Part shown: one piece after another, positions 13,539 to 25,587 of the stretch
Layout: each line of letters starts with the position of its first letter
Position numbering within the stretch: the stretch's first letter is position 1
NCBI GenBank assembly: GCA_900169235.1
Contig: FWCC01000147.1
Span: 69,762-133,761, forward strand
From: Zarea fungicola
Taxonomy: Eukaryota; Ascomycota; Sordariomycetes; Hypocreales; Cordycipitaceae
DNA: 64,000 nucleotides
Direction of reading: 5' to 3'
Notes under the pieces: model-generated
Databases searched by the model: none
Told to the model about the DNA's origin: nothing
What the model saw: only the letters and a program-made list of their open reading frames with translations
Made by a program: the position numbers and the translations under genes

Positions 13539-15799
13539 ATGAGCCAGGTCAAGAACCTGCGTGCCATGTTTGAAAGCAAAGGCGATAACAGCCCGCCAGA
13601 TAGCAGAGGACGCTCCCCAACAGGTGGCTCAACCCCAGCATCGAACACTGCCCTTCTGGCCGACCATGCCTCCAACAATACTCTCCAAGCGCCGGCCATA
13701 TCCCTCAGTCCAATTACCCCACGGGTAGTATCCGTTTCACGGGCATTGTCTCTTGTCATATACGGATGTGGTATGGAGAGCATTGTGGCTCGTCGCGCTG
13801 TCAAAACTGTACTCGTTTACGCTGTTTCTTTTCGCTAACTTGTCTGCCTCTTACAGAAGCCTCCACAACTTCCGAAGCTCCCAGACCTCTTTCTAAAATC
13901 AGAACAAATTTTGTTGCCGTAGAAAAGGACGGTCGTATTGGATTGAAACGAGATCAGAGCGGTGATTCCAGCATCTCCCGACGACGCCTCAGCAACGACA
14001 CAGACACCAGTCTATACCGCACAAGAAGCAAAATGTCCGCCCAAGATGACACTGTCAGAATCCCAACCGCCGAGTCAATTCCAGAGGCCACGGATGCTAC
14101 TGAAGCTGCCACTGAGCAGCCTAGCAACGGCACCGAAAAGAAGTCCGAGCCTTCTGCCAAAAACCCGATTGAGGGCACTCCGGCAAAGGCAGCGGCACCT
14201 CGATCAACTGCCACGGGCAAGACAGCCACTAAGCCTACAAACACGAAGCCACCGGCAGTGAAGACAGAGCCAACTAAGCGGCCACTCACCAAGCCTGTCG
14301 CACCTAGAGCGGCTGCAGGCACTGCGGCCACCAAAAAGCCTGCGCCCATCAAGGTTGGTGCTAATGACACTGGCTTTGTCAAGCCCAAACCCAAGTCGCC
14401 AACGAAACCTGTCAACTTGCCGTCCTCACTGATGGCGCCAACAGCTGCATCCTCAGGCGGCAAAGGAGGCGCCAGAAGATCCCTCTCTGGTCAAGGCAGC
14501 TTACCACAGTCTGCTAGTGCGCACGCAATTGGCTCCTCTATCGGGTCCAAGACGGTAACGCGCCAGCTTTCTTCTGCAAATCGCCAACGACCAAGTCTTG
14601 GAGTGCCCCCGACGAGCAAGCTCTCCCAGGAGCCTTCTTCAAAGAGACAAAGCCAAGTCGACGAAGGCTTCCTAGCGCGGATGATGCGACCCACTGCTGC
14701 GTCATCGAGCAAGACTACCGACAAGGGAGCTCCTACTACACCGCCGAAGAAGACAGTACCGCGACCTACACAACTGGCCGCCGAGAGCACAAGGCGCACA
14801 GTCAAGAGTCCTGTTGCAAACCGTGCAGGTTCCGCGGCACGGACTAGGGAAACAACCTCTCGGTCTGAGAAGCCCGTCGCCAAGACGACCAAGCCAGCTT
14901 CGAGCAAAACCACGTCTTCTGTGGCAAAGACCGTTGCCGTCCCTGCTGCCGCTGCCACTGCTACTGCTGCTGCTGCCGCTACAGCCGTTGTTGCTTCCAA
15001 GGCGGTCACTGAGCCGACCCCTTCAAAACTGGCGGACAAGCTACAAGATCTAGGAATTGATGAGCCAAAGGAGGAGGCCAAGGAGGAGGCAGTTGCCGAA
15101 GAGCAGCACAATACTGAGACTGAAGCTGAGGCGGTGCCCAAACACACCGAGGAAGCTACTGTTATCGACGCTGAGCCTGAGCATGTCGAGGAAACTGTTG
15201 AGCCCGAGATTGAACCCGAGGTCACCAGCGAGACCGCAGTTGAACCCGAAACTGTGGAAGACGTAGTCTCCATTACTGAACCCGAGGAGCAGCCAAGTGG
15301 GGAGCTTGAGCCTCTGGCAGATGCTCACCGCGACATCGCGGAGCAGCAAGACGTTGAGCCTGCTCCTATTGATGACACTGAGGAGCTGGTCCCGACTGTC
15401 GAAGAAACACATGTTGTCGAGGACATCTCCGAGGAGCCCGTCGAGGATGACGAGATTATTTTTGAAGAAGAGCCCATCCCTGTCGAAGACGCAGCTCTGG
15501 AAGCTGCACAGGTCGAAACTGCCGAAGTGGCTATTGAAATTGCTCACGAAGCAGATTTTGAACATCCTGTTGTCCCTGACGCTATTACCGAGCCTGAACA
15601 TGACTTTGCCGCCGAGCCTGCGGCAGAGGAGCGTATTGTTGGAAACGGCAATGCTGCCAAGACCGCAATCAGCGTTGCTGATGATGGCCCTTTCGAACCT
15701 ACCTCTACCGCTGACAAACTGACTGAGGCTGTGCCTGATCATGACGACAAGACGGTTGATGCTGAGGACGCCAGCAAGGTTGCTGAGGATGCCGAGTAG
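13539..15799 (+). CDS. Low-complexity protein, basic/Ala-Pro-Thr middle and acidic tail
   Basis: Unknown function, about 724 residues. The proposed exons are 13539-13770 and 13857-15799. The beginning MSQVKNLRAMFESKG and the segment RTNFVAVEKDGRIGLKR are the only ordered-looking, conserved-looking parts. Residues about 160-430 are rich in Lys, Pro, Thr, Ala and Ser. After the hinge SKLADKLQDLGIDEPKEEA the rest is strongly acidic with repeated Glu-Pro-Glu and Glu-Val-Glu runs. Such proteins are often mislabelled mucin-like in fungal genomes; there is no signal peptide. The acceptor (CTTACAG, 13856) is clear. The donor is uncertain: phase requires 13768 or 13771 (GTATGG), so the roughly 15 residues before the junction may be wrong. 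The gene is surely coding, the role is not known. Confidence 0.7.
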
Positions 15800-16284
15800 A
15801 GCGAGCATAGGCTACTGCACATTGTTAATATTTCGTTTTTAATAACTATTCTTTTTGGGCTGGGCTGTGTTGGACAGACCTGCTGTTTTATGGTGTCTGG
15901 CGATATCTTGCGAGGGCTTTTGGGCTTTTGGAGTGGAGTTTTATTGTAGAAGTTTATATACTTATAGACAGCGATTCAAATCTAATACCAAAGCGATTGA
16001 AGCGATTTGAGCTACCCTACCACCTCGAAGCCGTTTATGTAAATGTCTCATGATTGTGTCTTGAATTTACGGCACTCACTCTGTGCGACATGAAGCTGTA
16101 CTATTGGTGAATTTGTATGTATGCAGATTTCTATTCGTACAACGACTGGCTGCTCTTTTAATTTTAACAACTATGATACATTATGAACCTTTTTCAGCTT
16201 GCTTTACGCAAGACTAGCCCAGTCACCACCCTGTTCTTACCCACTCCCCCTTGCCTCTCCTTACTACCTGCAACTGCCACCATT
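15800..16284. other. Convergent 3' region
   Basis: AT-rich 3' untranslated sequence of the acidic protein and of the mitochondrial ribosomal protein gene. No gene seen. Confidence 0.5.
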
Positions 16285-16782
16285 TCATGACACGCGGCAC
16301 ATGAGCGTGCCGCCGACCTTTTTCTCCAGCGCCTCCCTCGCCTCCAGGACACCCTCGGAGGTATCCAGAAACAGGCACTCGCCCAGCGCGAGGCCCTTGA
16401 TGACGCCGGCGTCCAGCTTGGTAGGGAACCCGCGCACGACACGCGCCAGCTCCTCGGTGCGGATCTCTATGCGCCGCGAGGGGGTGCTGATGGCCTTGCA
16501 CGAGGCCAGAACAGGCTTGTTGTCCCAGTACTTGAGGCCGAGCCACAGGCGGCGGGTGGCGACGTTGGCGGTGGTGACGGGCTCCATGGGCTTGGTGAGC
16601 ATGTCCTCGGCGCTGGGGGGTTGCGGGCCGGCGCGGTAGACGGAGGAGACGAAGCCAGCGCGGTGGAGGGCGGTAGCGAGGAGCATGCTGTGCCTGGTGC
16701 TGCGGACGGATGTGAGGCCGAGCTTGGCCTTGGAGGCGTTTTGGAGGTGCGAGCACATGTCGACCATTGTTTTTAGAGACAT
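16285..16782 (-). CDS. MRPS8: Mitochondrial small-subunit ribosomal protein uS8m
   Basis: Component of the 37S mitochondrial ribosomal subunit, 165 residues, single exon. The start MSLKTMVDMCSHLQNASKAK and the following LGLTSVRSTRHSMLLATALHRAGFVSSV match the uS8 N-terminal domain of fungal mitochondrial proteins. The C-terminal part (VIKGLALGECLFLDTSEGVLE...GGTLMCRVS) is the conserved uS8 rRNA-binding region in which the normal bacterial STS motif is replaced, as usual in fungal mitochondrial uS8. Length agrees with yeast Mrps8. The gene is convergent with the acidic protein gene and has its own GC-rich coding sequence. Confidence 0.93.
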   Translation of the reverse strand: MSLKTMVDMCSHLQNASKAKLGLTSVRSTRHSMLLATALHRAGFVSSVYRAGPQPPSAEDMLTKPMEPVTTANVATRRLWLGLKYWDNKPVLASCKAISTPSRRIEIRTEELARVVRGFPTKLDAGVIKGLALGECLFLDTSEGVLEAREALEKKVGGTLMCRVS

Positions 16783-17448
16783 GGTGCGCAGGCTGTGTCG
16801 TTGGTGGTGGTGTATAACCTCAAAGAGAAAAATGCGTTTTCGACGGAGAGATTTAGGTGTTTGCGACAGAAAACAAGTTAATGCTTCTCTCGCTAAATGG
16901 TGCTCTGGTAGTTGGGCGTCCCTGATCTTCTCCTATCCAGGTCACTTCGTGGTGGCCCTTGATTATTATCGGCTAGTGCGCGAGTCGAGACGCTTCGTAT
17001 TTTTCAATTGTTGAATACTTGGGGAAGTTGTTTGTCGCAGCTGTTTGTGCGCTGCTTTGCTCCGAATGGTAGCTCAATTGAAGGCAAGCGTGGCTAGACG
17101 AGAATGGTGTCGCATGTCGTTTCGTGAGGTCTCCGCCAAAATTTCCTCCCAGCTGGCAGCTGACTAAGGCAAACCAACACAGTTGTTACCGGTGTTGGTC
17201 GTTTACTATTGAAACATTGATGAGTTGTTACGACATTTTAAACTTGATTTTTATGACTTTATAGAGTTTCCAAACAATTGAATAAATCAAATTGAAAAAG
17301 CGCCGACAAATCGTGCTTAATGAAAATTTATGGCTGTTGTACAGTAACGTTGAGTGGCAAGTATGTGCGAAGACTTTGATATGCAAAAAAGGAAGAAAGA
17401 AATCTTTCAACAAAAGAAGGCTGTGATGGGAAAACACGATTAAAAAAA
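16783..17448. other. Intergenic, MRPS8 to BNA4
   Basis: MRPS8 promoter followed by the AT-rich 3' end of the kynurenine monooxygenase gene. No gene seen. Confidence 0.5.
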
Positions 17449-19225
17449 TTACATCATCTGCCAAATAGCCCACGCATTGGCCCAAAGCTCCTTGAATGGC
17501 CTGCGGTAGCTGTACGCAAGGTATATGCCAGCCGCCACAAGCGGCGTTGTCACCATGCCCGTCACGAAGCGCATCAACGCCCGGCCTTGCAGGTCTGTCT
17601 GTCGCATGCACTCAGCGTACGGCTGGTTGCTGAACACCACTCGCGTGTACTTGGTCCGCCACCCAAATGATGGAAAGTGCAAGTACATGAATTCTTCGAT
17701 TTTCTTGCGGAGCTGGTACCGTCGCGACTGCGTCGTGCGCATCTCAATGTAGTTCTCAAACGCGAGATCGTTGATGGCGTGCGCGTCAACCCATCGCGTG
17801 GCCGAGTACTCGGCAAGAGCCTGCGCACGCTGCTGCGCGGCGGCCGCCTCGGCGGGAGACGCCACGTCCTCATACTCATCCTCGCCAGGCTTGTTGTCTG
17901 TCTGGGCGAGCTCGGCGTGCTTATCAAGAATAGAGAAGAGAATTCGGACGTCTTCCATGCCTGTATTCATGCCCTGGCCGTAAAATGGCACCATGGCGTG
18001 CGCAGCGTCACCAATAATGACACCGGAGGAGCCAAAGTGGTATGGCTTGCATTTTAGGCTGATGAGTGGCAGGTGCGGGTTCGTATTGAATGAGTCAATG
18101 AGTGACGCATCAGAGATGTAGTCTCTGACACCTGGGAAATGAACATCAAAGAAGTTGGGTACTTGGGAGGGATCGGCTTCCAGAGTTGCAAAGTGGCCAG
18201 CGGGCATAAAGAGCGTACAAGTAAATGAGCCATCCTTCTGCATGTTAGAGAAAATAGGCCATGTATAGAACCACAGACGGTATGATGTAACTTACCTCAC
18301 TAGGAATAGCAATAAACATGAAATCCTTTACCGGCCAGATATGTAGATGATTGGGCGAGATTTGCCATGTTCCGGTGCCATCGGCCTGGATGTTGCCGGC
18401 GTCAAGGCGGAACTCACACCAAAGTGTGTCAATGTATTCTTGCTGGTAGTCCATACGGGAAAATTTCATCATATGATAGCGAACGGCAGAATGTGCGCCG
18501 TCGGCCCCAAGCATAATGTCAAAGTCGATTTCCATCTCACGGGGACGGCCGCTCGGCGAGAGCCGATCTCGGTCTTCAATCCAAGCCTTGCACGTGCGAA
18601 AGTCGGCACCCGTGAGCTTGTGGTTGAAATAGAGTTCAACATTTGGAAGATCCTCAAGAGCATCCAATAATCGAGCATTTAATGCTCCTCTATCAATTGC
18701 AAGGTTGCACTGTATAGCAAAAAAGTGGTTGGTTGTTGTGTTAGTCATTTAGACAAGATTCGTTGTCGGCTATTGGCCAAATGGGGCAAACAAAACTTAC
18801 TCGGCCATGAGCGTCAAAGTCCTGCGGCAACTCATAGAGAGCACCAGAAGACTTCTTGCCGTGAATCATTCTACCTCGCATGGGCGTACAGGCCCCGAGT
18901 ATGCCCTGCAGCAACTCCGGTTGTCCGGCATGGCGCATTGCGTTAATCCCTCGCTCTGAAAGTGCCAGGTTGATGGACTTTGTGAAGTTGAGAGGGACAA
19001 TGCAAGGATCCCGAAGATCTGGAATTGTTAGAAACCGGCATTGGGAGAGATAAATTTGAAGAAAAGGAAGCGCCAAGGTTGAAATTGGTTGAGAACTGTG
19101 TTTGGTTTCTTACCTGGGCGCAACTCATAGACTTCGACAATGTAACCTCGCTGAGCAGCGTATAGGGCAGCCAAAGACCCAACAGGGCCGGCGCCTACTA
19201 TGACCATCTTCTGTGGCCTCGGCAT
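17449..19225 (-). CDS. BNA4: Kynurenine 3-monooxygenase
   Basis: FAD enzyme of the outer mitochondrial membrane that hydroxylates kynurenine to 3-hydroxykynurenine, a step of tryptophan breakdown and de novo NAD synthesis. Exons (minus) are 19114-19225, 18801-19018, 18296-18709 and 17449-18237; the joined frame gives 510 residues. The FAD Rossmann motif [14 protein letters not shown] is at the N-terminus. [16 protein letters not shown] and [11 protein letters not shown] follow, typical of KMO. The GD motif ([20 protein letters not shown]) binds FAD ribose. The C-terminus has a hydrophobic segment ([22 protein letters not shown]), consistent with membrane anchoring. Splice sites are all GT-AG. 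Divergent from methionine aminopeptidase 1 across a 735-bp shared upstream region. Confidence 0.96.
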
Positions 19226-19960
19226 TGTTGCTGAATCTTACAGAAGTGTATGGGAGAACTGTCACGCACAAGGGCCTCAGTCACGGCTAGGGAAGTTTCT
19301 GTAAAGAGCGACGCGGCTTTGCCGACCCTCGGGGACGCTGCAACGGATGTCTATGAGCAGAAAAAAAACAGACAAGATGAGAAATTTGGTCCTAGTCCAA
19401 GCCAACAAGAAGACGCAACTTTTCTACGTTTGGATGCGAATGCATGCGCTGTAACGGGTGTTAGCGGAACTACCTATAGTGGACAGGGACATTTTTTAGT
19501 GCATGCAGCCAGTGGCATGTAGCGGGAGCGTATTGTGGCTTGCAGGGCCAGTTGGGCTGTGGAAGGCTGTGAAGGTTTGTAATGGCACTGATTTGTGAGC
19601 ATGGACCACTGGCGAGATGCTAACAGCTACAGGGGACGAGCACGCGACTGTATAGCGCTAAATCCACTGGGGTGCATTCGACTGCCGGTAGCAGCGGAAT
19701 CTGCATGCAGCACCCTTCACAAGCTTTTGGTGTGCTTGGGAATAAAAAGAACCCTGGCAGAAAAATTACATTGATGAGGCTCACCACCTTCTGGCCATCC
19801 AAACCCAGATCCGCCACCCACCACCAAAAGACCCCCACAGCAGCGATTGGCTCTGCAACCCCGAAATCTCGTTGCTGTTCTGTTTCTACTTGTCGTCTTT
19901 TTGTTGAATTTCTTGTCATTTACACACCTTGCTCCAGCGCTGCCATCACAGCCACCTGCC
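19226..19960. other. Divergent promoter region, BNA4 / MAP1
   Basis: 735 bases between two divergent starts. The right part is the pyrimidine-rich leader of MAP1. The frame 19250-19522 has no recognisable content. No gene seen. Confidence 0.5.
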
Positions 19961-21386
19961 ATGGCTACGGAACCCCCCTCCAAGAAAAAGTGTCTTGGCG
20001 TCGACTGCGATAATGACGCCGGCACCCTCCAGTGCCCAACCTGCTTGAAGCTTGGCAACAAAGATAGCTTCTTTTGTTCCCAAGACTGCTTCAAGAGGAG
20101 CTGGGTATGTTTCAAGCACTGTCAATCTGGCTCTAGCTAGCTGCCTAAGCTCCCCTCCTCGTGCTAACACCCCTCGTCTCACAGGGCACACACAAGTCCA
20201 TGCACAAATCTCAAAGTAATATCCTCCACCACTTGGTCGCGCCGAAAGCAATCTCACCAGATCCAGCAACCGGCTTCTATAACCCCTTCCCGAGTTTCCC
20301 GTTCTCCGGACCTTTACGCCCCGTCTATCCACTCTCCGACCACCGAACCGTCCCGCGATCCATCCCCCACCCCGTGTGGTCTGAGGATGGCAACCCCAAG
20401 TACAGCCGCTCGCTCGGCGCCCGCACCAAGTTTGAGATTCTCGACGCCAAGGGCATAGAAGCCATGCGCAAGGTCTCGAAGCTCGCGCGTGAGGTAATCG
20501 ACCTTGCTGCCGCCGCCGCCGTCCCGGGCGTGACGACCGACTACATTGACGAAATTGTTCACAAGGCCTGCGTTGAGCGCAAGGTAAGCTTTCAAGCTAG
20601 GGCGGAGGGGATCCCTGTGGCTTTGAAAAGAATCGCCAGCTACATTGATATGGACTGCACATACTTACAACCCTTTGTTTTCTAGTCCTACCCTTCACCA
20701 CTCAACTATAATCACTTCCCCAAATCGTGTTGTACCTCAGTTAACGAGGTCATCTGCCACGGTATCCCCGACAAGCGCATCCTCCTCGACGGCGATATCC
20801 TCAACATTGATGTGACCCTGTACCACGAGGGCTACCACGCCGACCTGAACGAGACGTACTACATTGGCGACCGCGCCAAGGCCGACCCAGACAACGTGCG
20901 CGTCGTTGAGGCTGCGCGCGAGTGTCTGGATGAGGCCATCAAAGCCGTCAAGCCTGGTGTGCAGATTCGCGAGTTTGGAAACATTATTGAAAAGCACGCC
21001 AAGACAAAGGACTGCAGCGTCATCCGCACATACTGTGGCCACGGCATCGGCAAGCTGTTCCACTGCCCGCCAAACGTGCCGCATTATGCAAAGAACAAGA
21101 CGCCTGGTGAGTGCAAGGCAGGCATGACATTTACCATTGAGCCCATGATTGCGCTGGGCAAGTACCGAGACATTACATGGCCAGATAACTGGACCAGTAC
21201 GACGATTGATGGCAAACGCACTGCCCAGTTTGGTAGGTTTTTAGGTTTTTTTTCACCACTCAAGTTCAATCGCTGATTCGAGTCACAGAACATACCTTGT
21301 TGGTCACTGAAGACGGTGTGGAGGTGCTGACAGCAAGAAATGAAAACTCCCCTGGAGGACCTATCCCCATGCCTACCGAGGCATAG
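19961..21386 (+). CDS. MAP1: Methionine aminopeptidase 1
   Basis: Removes the initiator Met from nascent proteins at the ribosome; 395 residues. Exons are 19961-20104, 20185-20583, 20686-21232 and 21289-21386. The N-terminal zinc finger ([18 protein letters not shown], then [12 protein letters not shown] with a following GTHKSMHK) is the MYND-like ribosome-association domain specific to eukaryotic type 1 enzymes. The two catalytic metals are held by the Asp residues of [19 protein letters not shown], the His of YCGHGIG, the Glu of FTIEPM and the Glu of [11 protein letters not shown]. The linker [17 protein letters not shown] is also characteristic. The last exon carries the final metal Glu, so correct splicing at 21232/21289 is essential for activity. 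Confidence 0.96.
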
Positions 21387-22497
21387 ATGAGTTATGATTT
21401 TGGACAAGCCCAGGCCAAGAGCACAGAGTATGTTGTTGCATTAGAAGCGAGGTGTTGGGTGAATCGTTCATGGGCTATGCCAAGACCAACTAGAGAAAAA
21501 TACCAACAAGAGACACGGCGAATGAAGAAAATATATATATATAAATGGGATCTGCAAATGTATGGGTTAAGCGGAACGAAATCTATCAATTTATATAATA
21601 GCAGCAGACTGTTATGTGTTTATTACCACGGCGTGTCAAGCATATTGCAGACACAATCTCCCATCAAACCCCGTGACAAGTGAACGGTGAGTGTACAAAG
21701 AGGAAACTGAAGACAAATAACAAAATCATGCTGGAAAAAACCAAAAGTAATAGAGCTGCTGCCTACTTTGTTGGATATATTTGTTGGCATGTCATTGGCA
21801 GACTGTTAAGACTCCCAATCACATGCCCAGCGCCGCTAACGATTCTAAACAGCAAGGCATGAGTCGCCAATCTACAGCCAGCCATTGGCGCTGGTTCAGC
21901 GGGCAAGCCGCGTGTTTCCAGCAGGAACATGTTGTTGGAGCTTCGGCCAGAGCGAGCTCCGCTCCACTATGGAACCGCTACAGTCGCCCCTGTAGCGTTG
22001 GGAGATAACGTCAACGTGCCCCCGAGTCCAGCCCCTACAGCACACTTTGTAGGGCACTGCAACAGCGCAAGTCGCCACCGCCGAAAGCGACGGGGAAAAA
22101 ATCGCCATCGTTGCATCCACTCTACAACCTCCTTCCCTCCCCACCAAACCCCGACCTCTTCTTTCTCCTCCTTCTCCCCTTTGTCCCTCTCCAATAATCA
22201 CCAACGGCGCGCAACCTTTGTGTATTGCAGTCAGCTTCAGCGCAGACGGCTCTTCAAGTAAATACCTCTTTCCTGGTCGGCCGGTTTTCCTTCCCCGCCT
22301 GTTGACGGCACGGGCTCCCGTCTTTTGTTCCGCAATCCGAAGCTCCAACTAACGCGTCCACCCTGACCGACAGCTAGACAATTCGCTGACAACGATCTCT
22401 GGACCACTATATCCTCCTCGATAAAAGCTTTAACGAGCTGTACCTCCGTTATCTTTACCCAAATCTGTAACCTTTCGAGGTCCGAAATCTCGTCACG
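21387..22497. other. Intergenic, MAP1 to ERV14
   Basis: 1.1 kb; AT-rich MAP1 3' end, then a CT-rich stretch from about 22120 that is likely the ERV14 promoter and leader. Short frames do not resemble known proteins. Confidence 0.5.
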
Positions 22498-23137
22498 ATG
22501 ATGTCAGGCGAGGCATGGCTGTTCCTGCTGTCAGTGTTGATCAACGCAGTGAACCTCTTTCTGCAGGTCTTCTTCACTATCATGTACAGTGATTTGGAGT
22601 GGTATGTCGCCCATCTGCGCCATCATTGGCCTCGTTTACCCGGCATGGCGATGCAGCTGCTGTGCGCTGGGCTCTTGGACAACAAGCTAACGAATCCTCC
22701 TACGATCTAGCGACTACATCAACCCCATCGATCTTTGCAACCGTCTCAACACCTACATCATTCCTGAAGCTGCCGTCCACGGTTTCCTCACCTTCTTATT
22801 CCTCATTAACGGATACTGGCTGCCTTTGATTCTCAACCTGCCTCTGCTTGCTTGGAACATCAAGAAGTGAGCTCCATTACTCCCGGCGCATTCCATTAAC
22901 CGTCTACTGACTCGCGACCCTAGGATTGTCGACAACACCCATCTCCTCGACGCCACCGAGATCTTCCGCAAGCTCAACGTTCACAAGAAGGTATGAGCTG
23001 GCTACCACGCGCCTCTCCCGCCAGGATACTAACCCCGTATTTAGGAATCCTTCATCAAGCTGGCCTTCCACCTGCTGATGTTCTTCTTCTACCTTTACAG
23101 CATGATTGTTGCCCTCATCCGCGACGAGGCCTCCTAA
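22498..23137 (+). CDS. ERV14: ER cargo receptor of the cornichon family
   Basis: COPII cargo receptor that exports membrane proteins from the ER; 139 residues. Exons are 22498-22601, 22711-22866, 22924-22990 and 23045-23137. Three hydrophobic spans are visible: residues about 5-28 ([21 protein letters not shown]), about 55-75 and about 115-135. The joins rebuild [18 protein letters not shown] and [22 protein letters not shown], the signature of cornichon/Erv14 proteins, including the IFRxL COPII-binding element. The length equals yeast Erv14. The frame starts Met-Met; either could initiate. Confidence 0.96.
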
Positions 23138-23733
23138 ACACCCTCCGCTAACTCTCCATCAATGACTTGGAACACCTTGTAATGATATCCAGAGAGCCGG
23201 TATCGGCACTCTATGTACTGTTGGTCGAGGTGGTTTCCTTATGAATCGGCGCGCGATTAATTTTGGCTTCTTCGTGATTTGCTGTTGTGGGTTCAAGACA
23301 TGACGAAATGACGTTGGGATGGAATAGAATGGACTTGCGAGGTTTACGGGTTTGGGATATTTCACTTGGCTTTGGCACTGGGTACCAACCGGCGTTTATA
23401 GCCCATTGTAGATTGAGCATTCGCTCTTGGGACAAGGCCTCGACAGGTTTTCCCCGACAACCTTTTCAAAGGGTTACCTGATTTCACAGCACCACATAAT
23501 GAGATACTCAACATCACCTTGTAACGTCCAAGCCTGTAAATATTGTATCACCTGTATTCAATTTTGTTCGTTGCCGCGGTTTGACATCAAAATGGCTGAA
23601 TACCAGAAAAAGTGGATCACGTGATCCTAAAGGAACGACTGTTGCAGTTCCTTCTTTCTCCATCCAATGTTCTACTGTCCTTCTCCAGGCAGCACCACAT
23701 TTTTGTCATTTCGTCGCACTCGAGAAGGTAATC
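23138..23733. other. Intergenic, ERV14 to PRP17
   Basis: 3' end of ERV14 and promoter of PRP17. No gene seen; the frame upstream of 23734 is open but lacks the conserved N-terminus. Confidence 0.5.
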
Positions 23734-25335
23734 ATGGCAGATTTTGGCGAATACCCGCCAAATATGGCGCCTCAGGATGCCCTGGTTGTGCGCGAGCAGG
23801 CCGGTCCCGACCATGCAGTAGTGAAGTATTCTGCAGACGACCTTTCGCGACCAAAGGCTGGACCTGCGAACCCTTTCAAGGAGGAGACAACAGTCGCTAC
23901 AAAGCGCAAAAACGTCCTCACGGGCATGGCTGAGGAGACATACATTTCCGAGCATACATTCCGCAGTAAGCACCGCGCGATTGAGCGACGAGGCGGCCCC
24001 GAACGAGAGTACCAAACGGTTGCTCAGCGTAAACAGGCAGATGCGCAGGTTCGAGCGTCGCGTGAGAGCAAGGGTAGTGCGACAATTGCTGAAGGGCCCG
24101 GAAGCTATGTTGGACCATGGGCACGATACAAGCGAGCAGAATACGAGGTCGTGGACGAGAATGAGCAACTAGCGAGCGACGAAGAGTACGAGATTGTCGA
24201 GGAGGAGGAGGAGGAGGATGTGGTGGAGAGCGGCACAGTTCTTACAGCGCCCGCAGCGTCGCTTGCTCGCCGCAAAGAGGTCGAGGAGCTGGGCGATGAG
24301 ACTTCTACGTTCAACGGCTCGCAAGAATTCGACTACCAGGGTCGTACATATATGCATGTGCCGCAGGATCTGGATATCGACCTACGCAAGGAGCCTGGCA
24401 GCATCACCAACTACATCCCCAAGAAGCAGGTACACGTCTGGAAGGACCACAGCGGTGCGGTGACAGCCCTCCGCTTCATTCCACACTCTGGCCATCTCCT
24501 GCTCTCTGGCGGCGCAGACACCACTATACGCATCCGCGACACATTCCATGACCGCGAGCTCCTCCGCACGTACGCCGGCCACACAAAGGCCATTTCGAGT
24601 CTGAGCTTCAACCGCGACGGCACACAGTTCCTCTCCGCCTCCTACGACCGCATGATGAAGCTGTGGGACACGGAAAAGGGTGTATGCATTAGCAAATTCA
24701 CGACGGGCAAGACGCCACACGTCGTCGAATTCAACCCGGACCCAGAGCACAGCCACGAGTTCCTTGCGGGTATGTCGGACAAGAAGATTGTGCAGTACGA
24801 CGTGCGCGCCCCGCCCACGGAAATTGTGCAAGAGTACGATCACCATCTGGCCGCCATCAACACGATTGTCTTTGTGGACCAGAACCGGCGCTTCATGACC
24901 ACGTCAGACGACAAGTCGCTGCGCGCGTGGGACTACAACATCCCCGTCCCTATCAAATACATTGCGGAGCCGGACATGTACCCCATGACGCGCGCGGCTG
25001 CCCACCCGAGTGGCAAGTACGTGGCCTACCAAAGTTCAGATAACCAAATTTTGGTGTTTGGCGCATCGGACAAGTTCCGCCAGAACAGGAAAAAGAGCTA
25101 CCGAGGACATCACAATGCTGGAATGGGTATTGATCTGGATTGCAGTCCAGACGGCCAGTTCCTGGCATCGGGCGACTCTGCCGGCTATGTCTGTTTTTGG
25201 GACTGGAAGACGTGCAAGATGTTTCACAAGATCCAGGCGGGCAAACAGGCTATTACATGCGTCAAGTGGCATCCTCAGGAGACGAGCAAGGTTGTTACAG
25301 CAGGATTGGATGGTGAGATTAAGTATTGGGATTAA
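23734..25335 (+). CDS. PRP17: Pre-mRNA splicing factor PRP17/CDC40, WD40
   Basis: Second-step spliceosome factor of 533 residues in one uninterrupted exon. I start at 23734 (MADFGEYPPNMAPQ), after an open but unconserved upstream frame. The N-terminal part contains NPFKEE, KNVLTGMAEETYISEHTFR and PGSYVGPWA, all typical of CDC40, then an acidic stretch (EEYEIVEEEEEEDVVE). The linker FHVPQDLDID-like YMHVPQDLDIDLRKEPGS leads into the C-terminal WD40 propeller with clear repeat ends (TTIRIRD, RMMKLWD, KSLRAWD, GYVCFWD, GEIKYWD). WHPQETSKVVTAGLDGEIKYWD closes the propeller. Confidence 0.95.
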   Translation: MADFGEYPPNMAPQDALVVREQAGPDHAVVKYSADDLSRPKAGPANPFKEETTVATKRKNVLTGMAEETYISEHTFRSKHRAIERRGGPEREYQTVAQRKQADAQVRASRESKGSATIAEGPGSYVGPWARYKRAEYEVVDENEQLASDEEYEIVEEEEEEDVVESGTVLTAPAASLARRKEVEELGDETSTFNGSQEFDYQGRTYMHVPQDLDIDLRKEPGSITNYIPKKQVHVWKDHSGAVTALRFIPHSGHLLLSGGADTTIRIRDTFHDRELLRTYAGHTKAISSLSFNRDGTQFLSASYDRMMKLWDTEKGVCISKFTTGKTPHVVEFNPDPEHSHEFLAGMSDKKIVQYDVRAPPTEIVQEYDHHLAAINTIVFVDQNRRFMTTSDDKSLRAWDYNIPVPIKYIAEPDMYPMTRAAAHPSGKYVAYQSSDNQILVFGASDKFRQNRKKSYRGHHNAGMGIDLDCSPDGQFLASGDSAGYVCFWDWKTCKMFHKIQAGKQAITCVKWHPQETSKVVTAGLDGEIKYWD

Positions 25336-25587
25336 AAAGAAAGAAGAGCGAGGCAGTTGTGGGGGAACACAATTATCAACAGCATATACCTGGTATTTAT
25401 TGGCGTTTTACGGATTCCTTTTAACTCTTTTTCCCCAGCGGGATAAAATATATACCGTGTATTGAATAGATGGAATGTGGGCTGTCATCCGGGACAAAGC
25501 CGTGATAATACATGTTTTATTTATATACAAGAAATTCAAATTCGACCAAAATCCAACTGACAATGGTGAAACAGGGCAAAATATCTT

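Noticed and set aside
14491..15273. 260-codon minus-strand frame over the acidic protein
   Set aside because: Ser/Thr/Val-rich complement of Glu/Pro/Ala codons; no independent support.
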